This document shows, piece by piece, positions 40,701-52,020 of a DNA stretch of 64,000 nt. The notes beneath the pieces are model-generated. The model did not search any database. It had not been told where the DNA came from and saw only the letters and a list, made by a program, of their open reading frames with translations. The DNA comes from Drosophila pseudoobscura (lineage: Eukaryota > Arthropoda > Insecta > Diptera > Drosophilidae). Where the stretch lies: contig NC_046679.1 in NCBI RefSeq assembly GCF_009870125.1, positions 2,480,001 through 2,544,000 of the forward strand, in the 5' to 3' direction. Within the stretch, counting starts at the first letter, position 1. Each line of letters starts with the position of its first letter. A program made the translations under genes and the position numbers.

Positions 40701-41080
40701 GCCCAAACAATGCCACTTCTAATGCAAATACAATCGCATCCTTTCAAAGGACCCCATTGTAAGCGATGCATATTAACAATTTTGTCCTCCATATAAATAC
40801 ATTTTATGCGGGCCCAAAAATATTTGTACGTACAGAACGTAGGATTATAGAGCGTGCCTCTCGATTTCCATGGCAATTTCGAATGGTGAAAATTGTATCC
40901 GGCACACGTGCCAAATTGAAAGGATTCCCCCGAAAAATGCAGATCACGGTCCCTGTTCGTTGCCGGTGGGCGTGAGGACAGACACGGCGAGAGAGAACGT
41001 GGCAAATTATACACTTCCATTGAGGATCCGAAAAAGGAAGGAAGGAAGGGAGAAAGAGTTGCTAATTAAGATTTTAAATT
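34751..41080. other. Noncoding desert, middle part 4
   Basis: No supported gene. Contents are an alternating GC palindrome (34753-34768), GCT repeats near 36010 and 36363-36387, CTGTGT (37803-37838), CAGGAG-type repeats (39903-39950), and an AT-rich island at 37150-37440. Frames of 183-185 codons (35320, 40034) show no domains. Confidence 0.45.
37803..37838. repeat. GTCTGT hexamer repeat
   Basis: About five and a half units. Confidence 0.85.
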
Positions 41081-44000
41081 AATGTAAATAGAATAGTCCT
41101 TTCCAAGGCCTCACAGATGTAATATACGATGGATATTGAGAGAGATCTTTAAGCACTCAATTTCGGTACTACATTCCGATTGTAATTTTAACTGAATATC
41201 ATTATACCATCTCATTTAGTTTCCTTTGTCTTAAACGAAGTAAACAAACTCAAATTTCAAGCAAAAACATTTCAAGCTAATAAACCCATTCCCATAAATA
41301 TGATCTACGGAACATTATATATTATATATCCCATAGCACTCACTCAGCAATCAAGAGTCGGCGGCAGGCAATCAGCAGACACAAAACTATTCATATACCA
41401 CATATACGTACATATATAGTCGTATTCTCGTATACATTTTTAATATCTGAAGACCCCAAAGAAATACCAAAGACGATCCGGTCCGGACCCCAGTTGGAGT
41501 TCTGTTCTCAGTGGCAATCCAAAGTCCCAAGTCGCAGACAGACAGAGAGACAGAGAGAGAGAGAGAAAGAGAGACATGTCATGCAAACGAAGTTATTTTT
41601 AAGAAATTCAAACCTGCAGTGAGTGAATTATGAGGCAGGCTCTGTCAAGGCTATGGACTGATGCTTGGCAAGCGACACACACACGCTGGGAACGGACACC
41701 AGAGCCAGGGAACGGGGTACCACATACAATACTATATGTAGAAATGTAGAAATGTAGAAATAGGTGTGATCCAGGGGAGAGGGAGGGCGAGGCACACCTT
41801 ACGCTGCCGAATGCACAGAACAGGTTGCAGCAACAGAGAGTTCGGGGATCGGATCGCATCGGATCGGATCTGAACAATAGGTAGACAGAACTCACGTACT
41901 CATAATCATCGATGTTTCTTCTGTTGTTGTGTTCTGTGCCATGCCTCTCGTTTCTAACATTTTTGAAATCTGCGCAATCTGCTTTGGTATGCACGGGGTT
42001 TGGGCCTTGGGCATTGGGCCTGTCAATAAGGTTTCCCATCTCTCAGGTTCACTCAGGTTTCTGTTTCTGTTGCTGTTGCTGTTGCTGATGATGATGATGT
42101 TTGATGTTGATCATGGGCAATGACTAGGAAATATTGCCTTTCCTAAGAAGGATTTGTGTCAGCAAACGTGACTCGAAAGACCAAGTTCCGAGTGGGTTCT
42201 CTGTTCTCTGTTCCGCGTGTCTGTCTGTGTGTGTGTATTTGATTGCAGATCCTTTTGTATATGCCTATTGTTTGAATAGTTAATTATGGGTTGGATCAGC
42301 GGACACTCCTTTTCAGACCAAAAGCCGAAAACCTTTTCCACTCTCAGTGGCAGCTCGAGGATTGTTTTTAACCATTTTTACCCATAATTTGGGAATTATT
42401 TTCAAATTTTTTCTCGAATTTTCATCTACATAGAGTTGCTGGTGCATGGTGCGTGGGGCGTTGGGCGTGGCTGCATTGACAACTGCTGACAATGACTTCA
42501 TTTGTGGCAGTCCGGTGCTGACAAGCATCAACAAGCAGAAAGAGAAAAAGACAAGTAGAACCCCCACAGAAATTTTGCTCACAGATTAATATTGCACACA
42601 TATGGCGAGGATATATGTTTAGGATCCGTTGATGGATCGATCTTTTTCATAAACGTCATTTGGCCATTGTTCCAGAGCCTCACAATGGACGTTGAATGTG
42701 CGTGCAATTATCGATATTCCAGCAAAAGATTGCAGAAGAACGATCCTCAAATGAGGATCCACGTGGAGATGAGCATGTGATTGCACTTGCAACGCCCTCA
42801 ATATTTTTGCTGGTAGTACTTTCTGCTGCGGTTTTCAGTTCCAAGAGAGGATCATCGCCCACTCAGGGGATCGAAAGTAGAAAATCTGCCATTGATCATT
42901 CAATATCCAATACTAATGTTATCTAGGAATGGAGATGTTTGTTGCCATCTGGTAATGGGAGATTTTTAAGAAGAGATCATCGTTGGTAGATCTATTTTTG
43001 GGAGAGAAATAAATTACTCAAAGATCATTCAATTAGGTGAAAAATTATGGATCATTCCATTTCCTCGCTGGGATTATCCTTTAGGGTTTCTACCTTTTGC
43101 AGACGTTACTTGTGATCTGGTAATTTGATATTTGAGATGATATCGATCATTCAGTGGTATGTGGTATGTTTGGAAATCATAAATAACTTTTAAACCATAA
43201 ATCATTTTAGTTTTAAATCAGAAATGCATTTACCAAAGATATTGATATTTCACACTTAAATTTATCAATGAATAAAACGATTATTGACAGATCAGATCCA
43301 ATAGAATACATATGTCATTGGGATCGATCACAGAATTGCATGAGACTACTTTTCGCAGGCGGAAATTTCTTAGTGATCTAGATTTCTTCCCAGAAGATCA
43401 ACTTTCTCCGTTCCAGAACTACCACCACACCTTCGCCAACTGCATGAGGAATGAGGCAAAAGGCAATTGCAAATCGACATGGACCATTTGCTGATGTATT
43501 CGGGTCGATCTTCGGTGATCTTTAATTTTTCTTTTCCCACTTTCATCCCACGGTTACGTGGAAATGCACCCATACCCATGTCACATAAATAAAATTTGTA
43601 TATGCGATTAAATTTGAAATTCGAATCGTAATGCATTTCCACGAGAGACACGAGATACAAGGCTGCCCCTGCCCCTGCTTCTGCCTCTGCCTGTCAGTCA
43701 TCCTGCCAGATAGACAGACACGACACTCTCACTCCGTCGATCGCTGGCATCCCTCCTAACCCTCCTGCCTGGTTCGGGGTCGGGGGCATGTGATAGACAA
43801 AATCTTGTCATAACTTTGATGTTGTTAGTAAAACAATGCAATTGGCTGTCCCAAGCTGAGACTTGGTTCCTTCCTTCCTTTCTTCCTTCTTGCTTTCCCC
43901 CTTCCAAGGCAAGCAAGGTCCTTTACCTTCAGGTCCTCAGACCCATCCTATCCTATACCATCCCGTTCGGTCGTGTCCCACCGTCTGGGAATGGTGCGAA

Positions 44001-46200
44001 ATCTGCTCCTTGCGAGGGGTGCTGCTGCACACAACTTTTGGGCAGCTGCCGCAACTTCTGACTGTGGAGGAGAGTGGGAAAACCGTTTTTGGGTTTCGTT
44101 TCTCCTCTGATGATGATTATGCAACCGGCAACCGGCAACCGGCAGCCAGCAACAACCAGGAAGACATCATCGATGGCATCTAATGTGCTGTGTAATTCCT
44201 AGAGACATTGAAAAATTACTGGACCAGGACAATCTTTAGATGATTTTGTGACTGATTTCCCTTAACTTACTCGTATTGTAGCCTCTCTGTCATATGTATG
44301 TCCGAATTCCGAGAACCACGAAAACTGCGCATTAGGCAAGATGAAGATTAAGATCAGCGCGCATTAGAGTGGATCTCTGGAGAATGACGATGTCCAGTGT
44401 TCCCTCTGCCTCAGTCTCTGCCCTGCTGCCTTGCCGCCTATCCCATTCCTATTGTCCCAGATCTGGTCCAAGACAAACAAATCGCTGATCCCAGGCGCCG
44501 ACATCTCTCGGAAGAAAGGGGTTGCGTGGAGTGAGGAGCAAATGTGTTGAAGGCCTCGCCTCGCGTCGAGTCGAGTATGTAACGCGATAAGATCGTCTCA
44601 CATCAATCCACAGCACAGGGCAATGCTATCCCTAAGAATGTTAATCAATTAATTACATGCTGCGTGTTCAGGGAGGGAGGGAGTTTATGAAAGGATAGAA
44701 GATCGAGCATACAGGATTCGCCACCGCCCAGGGGTTAACCCTTTCTCCTTTTTTGTTTTCTCTTGATTAATTTCAAACATTTCCCAAGGCTATCTATAAA
44801 TTGGCATGGGACCAGGGGCCGTGTGCGGGCCAGAAAATTAGCTTGACCATCGGTCAGTGGTACGTGGTAGTACGTGGGTCAGTCGCGTGGCTGATATTAA
44901 TATACAAATAAATATTGACCATCATCCAAAAAGGGTTAAGTAGGGTTTGAATCCCAATGAAATGAGAATGTTATGGGATAACAAATCCAAACGAGGGTTT
45001 ATTCTAGATGATATTTCAGGGATCTTGGATTATTACTTTCGAATTGGTAAAACATTTTTGGAATATTTATAGTAAGACTGAAATTCGTTTGGGTTAATTG
45101 GTCTCAAAATATATAATATGATCCTTCATGGATGATCATTTCTCTTATATCCCCATGCGAACCCCCAACTATCCCTGAACTACTATAATCAAAAGGCATA
45201 GCAATCATAACTTTAAGGCATAATATATGTATCACAATATCTGTAATATCTTTTATCTCTCCACTTTATGACATGGTTATGGGACCCCTATACCAATGTC
45301 ACCATCAAAGATTAGCGCGCCAAAAAGCCGAAGCACTTGAGAAGTCATCCCAGGGCTCGTAAAAAACCGAAAAATGGGAAAGAATTTCAGCAGCCTGCTG
45401 TGTGGGAACCATTCCACTCCGGAGTCGAGCCGAGTCGAGTCCCGTGTTGCAGCATGTGACAAGAACAACAACATTTTGGCACTGTCCGACAGGCGGACAC
45501 TCTGACGGACAGAAAGAAGATCAAAAACTGTTGCATTGTGTGTTGTGTGGCACTTGTTTTAGTTTCGAGCACACACATTGTGACCCAAATTGCTTTTTGG
45601 CGAAAACAAAACCGAGCAGAGATCCCCGAACAAAGCCGGGATGGAATGGAATGGAAAGGGAGATGGAAATGAAAATGGATTCGGATTTGGCAATGTGCCG
45701 AGCACAAGGCGAGCTCATGTCCTGATAAATGGCCAACCACTTGACCAGGACAATGGTTCGGTAGAGCGGCTACTATTCAAATTATATAGAAAATTGCCAG
45801 TAAAACACAAACTAATTGTATTTTGGCCCAGACAATGCGAACGGGCCAAGCCCGGGAGGGGGTGCCATGGGAAAAACCTTACTTCTTTTTTCCCAATTTC
45901 GCAAAAGATCACATTGGAGTGTGGAGTGGTGTGGAGTCTGTCTACCCAGGGCTTGGGCATGGGAAACTTAAGTGGCACACAGCGGGGCGGGCATCGATTG
46001 TGGCATGGATGCAATGTGGCAGGCAGATGATCAGTCGCCGTCTTCTAATCTAATCTTTATTTTTGCCATGGGTCCATGGGGTCTCTGCATAAGTATGGCC
46101 TGAAAACCCCAATATGTGCGACAGGCATATCAAAATCGAATTGAAATGCGAACAAGTCATAAAATTGTGTGCTATAAACAAAGAGGAAGTTCTGGCGGAG
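41081..46200. other. Noncoding desert, distal to string promoter by 6-10 kb
   Basis: No supported gene. It contains AT-rich islands (41081-41460, 42880-43330, 44900-45280), a GA microsatellite (41535-41574), a DRE-like TATCGATA (42709-42716), CAACCGG x3 near 44122 and an E2F-type octamer (45317-45324). Confidence 0.45.
41535..41574. repeat. GA-rich microsatellite
   Basis: AGACAGAG and GA units in tandem. Confidence 0.85.
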
Positions 46201-46212
46201 GAATCTGAAGCG

Positions 46213-46500
46213 TAGATACCCTATCTATATATCGGTCAAAGATCTGAATAGCAAATTATCAGGATCGTGGAGATATGGATATGTAAAAACAAACATTTCT
46301 CTTACTAAAAAATACTCTGATGTTTGATCTTTAGTATTCGGAATTTCAGCACAATTTTGTTGAATATTAAAGAACTTTTTTAAGTTCAAATCAAACATAC
46401 AAGTTTTTCCGACACTCAAGAATCCTACAATATAGTCTCGGAAATGCGCGTACTCCCGAAGGGACAGAACTGTTACACCCTCTGTTCCTGCTAGGGTATG
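46213..46500. mobile_element. AT-rich dispersed repeat with ATACCCT start and hairpin end (copy B)
   Basis: It begins GATACCCT (46215-46222) and ends with ACACCCTCTG..CTAGGGTATG (46475-46500), an imperfect hairpin, followed by A-rich sequence. The ~288-bp AT-rich interior has no coding potential. Family assignment is tentative. Confidence 0.4.
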
Positions 46501-47739
46501 CAAATAAAAATAAAAATTCATATCTAAGCGTGTCAAGAACATTGTTCGCTCATTAGACGACGGGTACAGCGACGACATCGCCATCCACATACAGAGTCCC
46601 CCTGCTATTCCCTTTTTCCCCCGCTATTTTTGTTGTTTCTGTTTCTGTTTCTCCCATACAATACTAACTTTTGTTATACTCGTACCGCTCCAGCCGTTAT
46701 AAATATAGAGAGGGAGCAGAGCAGGAAGGAGAGCAAGAGCGGGCGACTGGGAGAGTGTTGCACTGAAAACTGAAAGCATCGTTGATTAGTACTTCCTGAG
46801 ACTGCTTTCTGTATTATAGTCGAGATATTCCATATCACGCAATGGCTAGAGAAAGTGAGAGATGGGGAGGGGGCGAGAGGTTTGCCAACAAACAAACAAC
46901 TGCAGCATCTGGGGGCAGAGGGAGAGAAGCTTGGGCCCAGCTTATCAGCGGCACCAGCATAGGACGGTTCATGGGGGTTCTAATGCAAGAGGAATGCAGG
47001 AATGTTGAAGTTTCAGGTGTGCCTCTCTTCCGGCTCTACATCTGCATACATGTATGAGAATAAATCACCAATTAGTATAAAATCGCAGTAATCAATTAGT
47101 TATCAATAATTGTATACCTTAAATATTAAGTTTATCCAATCATCCTTTCTTTGACAGGGCACTTACTTCCTCCTTGATGCCATAGACCCTTCTCTTCTCA
47201 TATAATGGCACAAGAGCCACCCAAGGAGACGTGAGAAGAGCGCACCCCATCCGAGAACGATTCCAGCCGTAGTTAATGGACAATTGATTTCCTCTTTGAG
47301 CTTTCTTCGGCTCCGGCTCGGAGCGCATTTAAACTCTGAACCCGGCAATTGATTGCCGGCGAGAAAGCTTCATTTGGCGGACACTGTCCCTCCGTCCGTC
47401 CCGTTGGTCCATTGGTGTGCGTGAGTGTGTGCGTGTGAATGAATGCGTTCTCTAACATCGAAATGAATTGCTTATTTTGACATTTATTAAAGCTTTAAAT
47501 AAAATTTATGCAGAGAATCAATTAGTGGAGGAAGACCATAAAAGCGGGAGAGCAGCCCAGCCGCAGTGGGAGGGGGCACGGAAAGAGGCACCGGGGACCT
47601 ACGCACGCAGCCGAAAGTCAAGTAACGCGAAAAGTATCTTGAGAATATTTCTCACAATCGGTTTGTAGACAAGACGGAGAACGAAAAGGCAACCAGATAT
47701 ACAGAACGCGGCTGAAACGCGAGAAAAGGCGTCGAGGGT

Positions 47740-48022
47740 GTGGATACCCTTGCCGATACCATTGTTACGGGACACATTACGTATGTATTCATCCGATTTG
47801 GATACAGTTTAGATATGCTATGAAGCTTGTTGAATTTCTTCGATTATTGACCGATTATTGTTGCTTTAAGCTGCAATAAGATATGGAAATCCGGTCTATA
47901 TACTGTCTGAACCCAATGGCAAAGATTCTGGGGAGAGTTTTAGACAATTTTCAGATCGGTAGCTTCATCTCTGCTCTTCACACATCTGATGGAAAATAAT
48001 CATACCCTCTGCAAGGGTATAA
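47740..48022. mobile_element. AT-rich dispersed repeat with ATACCCT start and hairpin end (copy C)
   Basis: The left end is GATACCCTTGC (47743-47753). The right end is the clean hairpin ATACCCTCTGCAAGGGTAT (48002-48020). The ends are inverted copies of each other over ATACCCTTGC/GCAAGGGTAT. This is the best-preserved member seen. Confidence 0.45.
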
Positions 48023-51000
48023 AAAGTAGCAGCAACAACAAATGCGGCGCAGCCAAAGAGAAGGCAAAAGGACAACCGGACAGCCGCAGAAAGAAGAGCA
48101 ACAACAACAACAATCGAAGGAGCGACAAAGACTGCAAGAAATCACGAGCAAGAGTGTGGCGGGAGCAGGAGGAGACGAAGGCGAAGAACTGAAAGATAAA
48201 CAGACTCGCAGACAGAGGCACCAATACATATTGAACGCCAAACTCCTCAAACGAGTCCTGCATACATGTACAATATTTTGGCGCAAAAACCTCCTGCCCC
48301 TACTCCTATTCCTCCTTGCACACTCATTCTGTGGCCCTGCTCTTCACCTACTTCTTCGCTGCGCTGTGCGCTGCCCGCTGCCCGCTCTCCGCTGCACTTC
48401 GTCGACTGCAAGAAATCTCAGCGCCGCGTCCGCTGCGGCTGCGGATTCCCTTCCCCCACTCTTCTCCAACCATTCTCCGCAACGATTCTCACTCATTCTC
48501 ACACACACACACACACATGGAAGAGGCGACCAGTCGAGCTCGTGTTAAGGAATTTGCGCGCGCACGTTGTTATCCCCGTTCCCTCTATTCCCGTTCCCGT
48601 TCACCTTCTCCTGCTCCTGCCTCCTGCCTCCTGCTCGTGACACACACACACACGAGCCGTTCTCAGCAGGACTAATTCGTTTTCTTTGCTGCTCATATCC
48701 TTCGGCTCCTTGGGCTCTTGATCAGCTGATTGAACACATGTATTGAGGCAGGAGCACATAGAGGGATGGGTAAGGAGAGGGCGAGACGGGTCATTCCCTG
48801 CCGCTATCCTTGTCTAACTGTTTCTCATGCGATCCTTCTCTGCTCCTTTTTCTGCTCTTTGCCTATGTGCGTTTGCATTGGGTGTTTTTCTGATTAGTTT
48901 TCGTCGATTCCTCTTTCGGATGTCCTTATGTACTCTTTGATTTCCCCTACCTTTTGTCTGTTGGGGCCTGAAGAGAGTATTTTTAGATCAGGGCCAGGGG
49001 CTGGCGAAGGGACGGACGCAATTTTTCGATGACAGACTGTCGACACCTTCGACAAAAATTTGTAATGCAAATTGTTGGGGGAGTCCGCGTCATACGCCAA
49101 TATGTAAATAGCTGGGAATGTACAGTGGAAGCCGCCTTGGGGGGAAACTTTTGTATATTCTGTTACGTTCAAAAGGACCCATGTATATTCCATAAGTTTA
49201 AAGTAATTGATTTCCCTGCAAGCAAGCTTTCACTGTCGTCAGGCATACATTTGGATCTGTGTGTGTGGGGCATACATAACTCACCTAGACATAAAGTTGC
49301 TGCCTCTCCGCTTTGTACCTTCCTTCTAATTGCATTGCGCGCCTTCGTCAGCTTCCTTTGCCCCTTTTACCGCCTGCCACACACATGCACGTACACTGGG
49401 ACCGCCCGCCCAGCCAGCCCCTCCACCCAGATTTTAAGCATTTGCGCGCGCGCGCGCGAGTGTATCTCAAACGCTTGTTATACACTCATGGGCTTTTATG
49501 TGTTTGCAGATACACTCGTACGCACACACAGGCACGACCGTATGTCGTCCGACGTCAGGCGCTTAAAAAAAAGAACCGAATCTCAAAGCTCACTTCTTGG
49601 AATTTCGATTTACAATTTAGTTCTTCACTTTTTTTCCGCTTTTTTGCTGTTTTCTGCTGCTGCTCCCGCTGCTATTGTTGTGCGGCTCCATTCACATTGT
49701 TGCTGCAATTTTTGCTGTTTTTCTGTGTGTGCAGCCTATTCTCATTCTCATTCTTTGCCCGCAATCAAATTCTCCAGCAGCACATACATATATATGTATG
49801 TGTTTGTATATGAGTGTGCTTTTTTTGCATATGTGCACTGTGGTCACTGAACTATTTGAACTACGGCCAAAGCTATCCGGCAGGAAGGCCACACAAGCAG
49901 AGTGAGAGAAAGAGCATCTGCTGTGGAAGCTGTTGAAGAGAAAATTTAATATGCACTCCAGCAAGTACCGCAATCTGTTTTGAGTCCATTCCAATGTGTT
50001 TCAGCCCACTGTCCCGCACTATGAATGAGTTTTGAGCTTCCCTTCCCTCTCTCACACTCATGCGGTCTTTCACTCACACAACAAATGCGCTTTTTTAACT
50101 TGTTCAAAACCACTTTATGATTTCTGCGTCCTTTTTTCTCTTCTCGGTTGTTTTCCATAAAGATGATCCTCTTCCTGCAGCAGCAAAGCAACAAAAGCTC
50201 GCTCGAGAAGAGGAATTCATAAGAATGAAACCGTAGCTCATTTGGTTGGTTTCGGCTGACGAGCCTGCCGGAAATCATTCACGCGAACATATGACTGAAT
50301 GCCGTGGGCACTGTGAATGATATCAGATTGTTCGCTTTGCTCGACTCTTTGCTGTCCTTTGTTTCTGCATTCATATTTGCCTGCCATCCGTCCAAGAGGG
50401 GGGTTTTACAGCTGGAGGGGAGATCACAAGCACACACTTGCACTGGGGTATCCATGGGTGTCCCAGTCCACTCCCCATCCCCCACCATATCCCTCTCCAT
50501 AGCGATCTGCGAGAGATGACTCCCGCAGGGCCCTGAGCGCATATGTAACTCGATTTTGCTTTAACTTTGCCGCAACCACTCTCATACACACACACACTTC
50601 TGCTCACTCCACATAAGGATGGGAGCGAGCGCTTTGCTGCTCATTTAACGACGACATTGGCGTCTACGTCTGCAAAAACACAAAAGAGACACGCCTCCCC
50701 ACCGCCCCACTGCGGCGGTCATGGCATGGGGATGATCATATGATCCCACTACCTGCTGATGGCTTGAAGGGGCCACCAGGAGTTGGGGAGGGGGGAAGGA
50801 ATGCGTGGATCTCACATTATTACCTGCAAACGACACAATCGATGCCGCTGTCGCTGCCGCAGCCGAAGTCTTGAATTCTGCTTAAAGATTTACTCAATTC
50901 TTTTACTCTGCCTCCTTCGTTTGCTCTCTGCCGCTCCGGCCTCCGCCCCTCCCTGCCTCTGAAGCCCACAAACTACTGTGCCGCTGCGGCGCAAATCACA

Positions 51001-51077
51001 TGTGTTTCGCATTCGGCTCCACTCGGGCCCCAATCGGACCCCATTCGGGTGCCGATGGGGTCGGTCTTCGCGTCCGG

Positions 51078-51098
51078 TATAAAAGCTAGCGCGCCAAA
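51078..51098 (+). promoter_or_regulatory. TATA-like box beside an E2F-type site, 0.5 kb upstream of string
   Basis: TATAAAAG (51078-51085) is followed 5 bp later by GCGCCAAA (51091-51098), the reverse complement of the E2F octamer TTTGGCGC. A further TTGGCGCC-like sequence lies near 51128. This could be an alternative string promoter or a proximal cell-cycle element. E2F control of string is known in Drosophila; use of this site is inference. Confidence 0.4.
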
Positions 51099-51618
51099 AT
51101 CTGTGCCCTCCATAGTGCCGGCGACCATTGGCGCCTTCTCTCCTTCTTGCTGGTTCTCCTTTTCCAACGGTTTCGTTTCGTCGTGGTCTCGCGGAGAATG
51201 TAGGGGAAAGAACGTGAGTGAGTGCAAGCTACCTGTTGCACTGGGAGCGCTCCAACTGCACAGATTTGTCCATTATTTCCCCTTTGCACTCCGTTTCTAC
51301 TCTCTTCGGTTGGGAAATGGAAAATTGTCCACTATATATCCATGTACATATGTATGCATGTTGCACATAGCTCCCGATCCTGCTCTGACCGCCGCACCGT
51401 TATACCCTACACCGCTTACTCTCTCAGAGAGCGCCGGGAGAGAAGAGGCAAGAGTGTTCTCCGTCCTCGTCTCCTTCTCTCTCAACGATAAGGAGGCAAC
51501 AACAAAATAATAGTCCTCTCTCACGCACACGCACACCAGAGCACCGCTCAGCTGTGCATTCTCATTCTCTCATTCTACCCTGTTTGCTCCGATCGAGAGT
51601 GGGGGTTGCACCGGTCTT

Positions 51619-51660
51619 TATAAAAACCAGCTGCGCCGAGAAAATAAACACAATTTTTCT
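51619..51660 (+). promoter_or_regulatory. stg: Putative string core promoter (TATA box)
   Basis: TATAAAAA at 51619-51626 lies about 395 bp upstream of the string ATG. Normal TATA spacing would put the transcription start near 51650. The sequence downstream becomes A-rich and leader-like. No strong TCAGT initiator lies at the ideal distance (a TCA occurs at 51662-51664), so the exact start is inferred. Confidence 0.6.
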
Positions 51661-52020
51661 CTCAACCGCCGCCGTGATCACATCTCGAGCTCCCTGTGTG
51701 GAGAAACTATTGGATAAACATTAACCCACACACCCAACAACAACAAAAAATTTAAAAAACAGTTAACATGCTGAAACGGACACATTAAACAATCCCAAAA
51801 AAGTATTAATAAAATGCAATATTAGCTGTAAACTATAAACTATAACTAAACTAAAGGACTACAAAGTGCAAAAGCCGAAAGCAGTAGAACAAACTGTAAA
51901 TGAAGAGTGAGAAGTGACAAATCGAAAGAAAATTGTGTTTTAGCAATTTTTGGAAGAGGAAGACCCGCTTAAGGGGAATTTAAACATCAATTCGAAAATC
52001 CAACAAAATTCATCAACAAA
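51650..52020 (+). other. stg: string 5' leader with three short uORFs
   Basis: This A-rich stretch between the putative TATA-directed start and the ATG contains three complete upstream ORFs: 51768-51788 (MLKRTH), 51814-51825 (MQY) and 51900-51917 (MKSEK). All end before the string ATG and none overlaps it. Leader extent depends on the inferred start site. Confidence 0.55.

Larger units (their letters stand above)
46501..51618. other. Upstream region proximal to string
   Basis: No supported gene. Notable are copy C of the dispersed repeat (47740-48022), an E2F-type octamer TTTGGCGC (48277-48284), CA repeat (48499-48517), alternating GC tract (49444-49456), two CTACCTG (Zelda-type) heptamers (50749-50755, 51229-51235) and the TATA/E2F pair at 51078. 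A 273-codon frame at 49029-49850 is not convincing as a gene. Confidence 0.45.

Noticed and set aside
49029..49850. 273-codon open frame on the + strand
   Set aside because: Cys/His/Ser-rich translation with no recognisable domain, running through GC, CA and poly-T tracts. No splice or promoter support; best read as a chance ORF.
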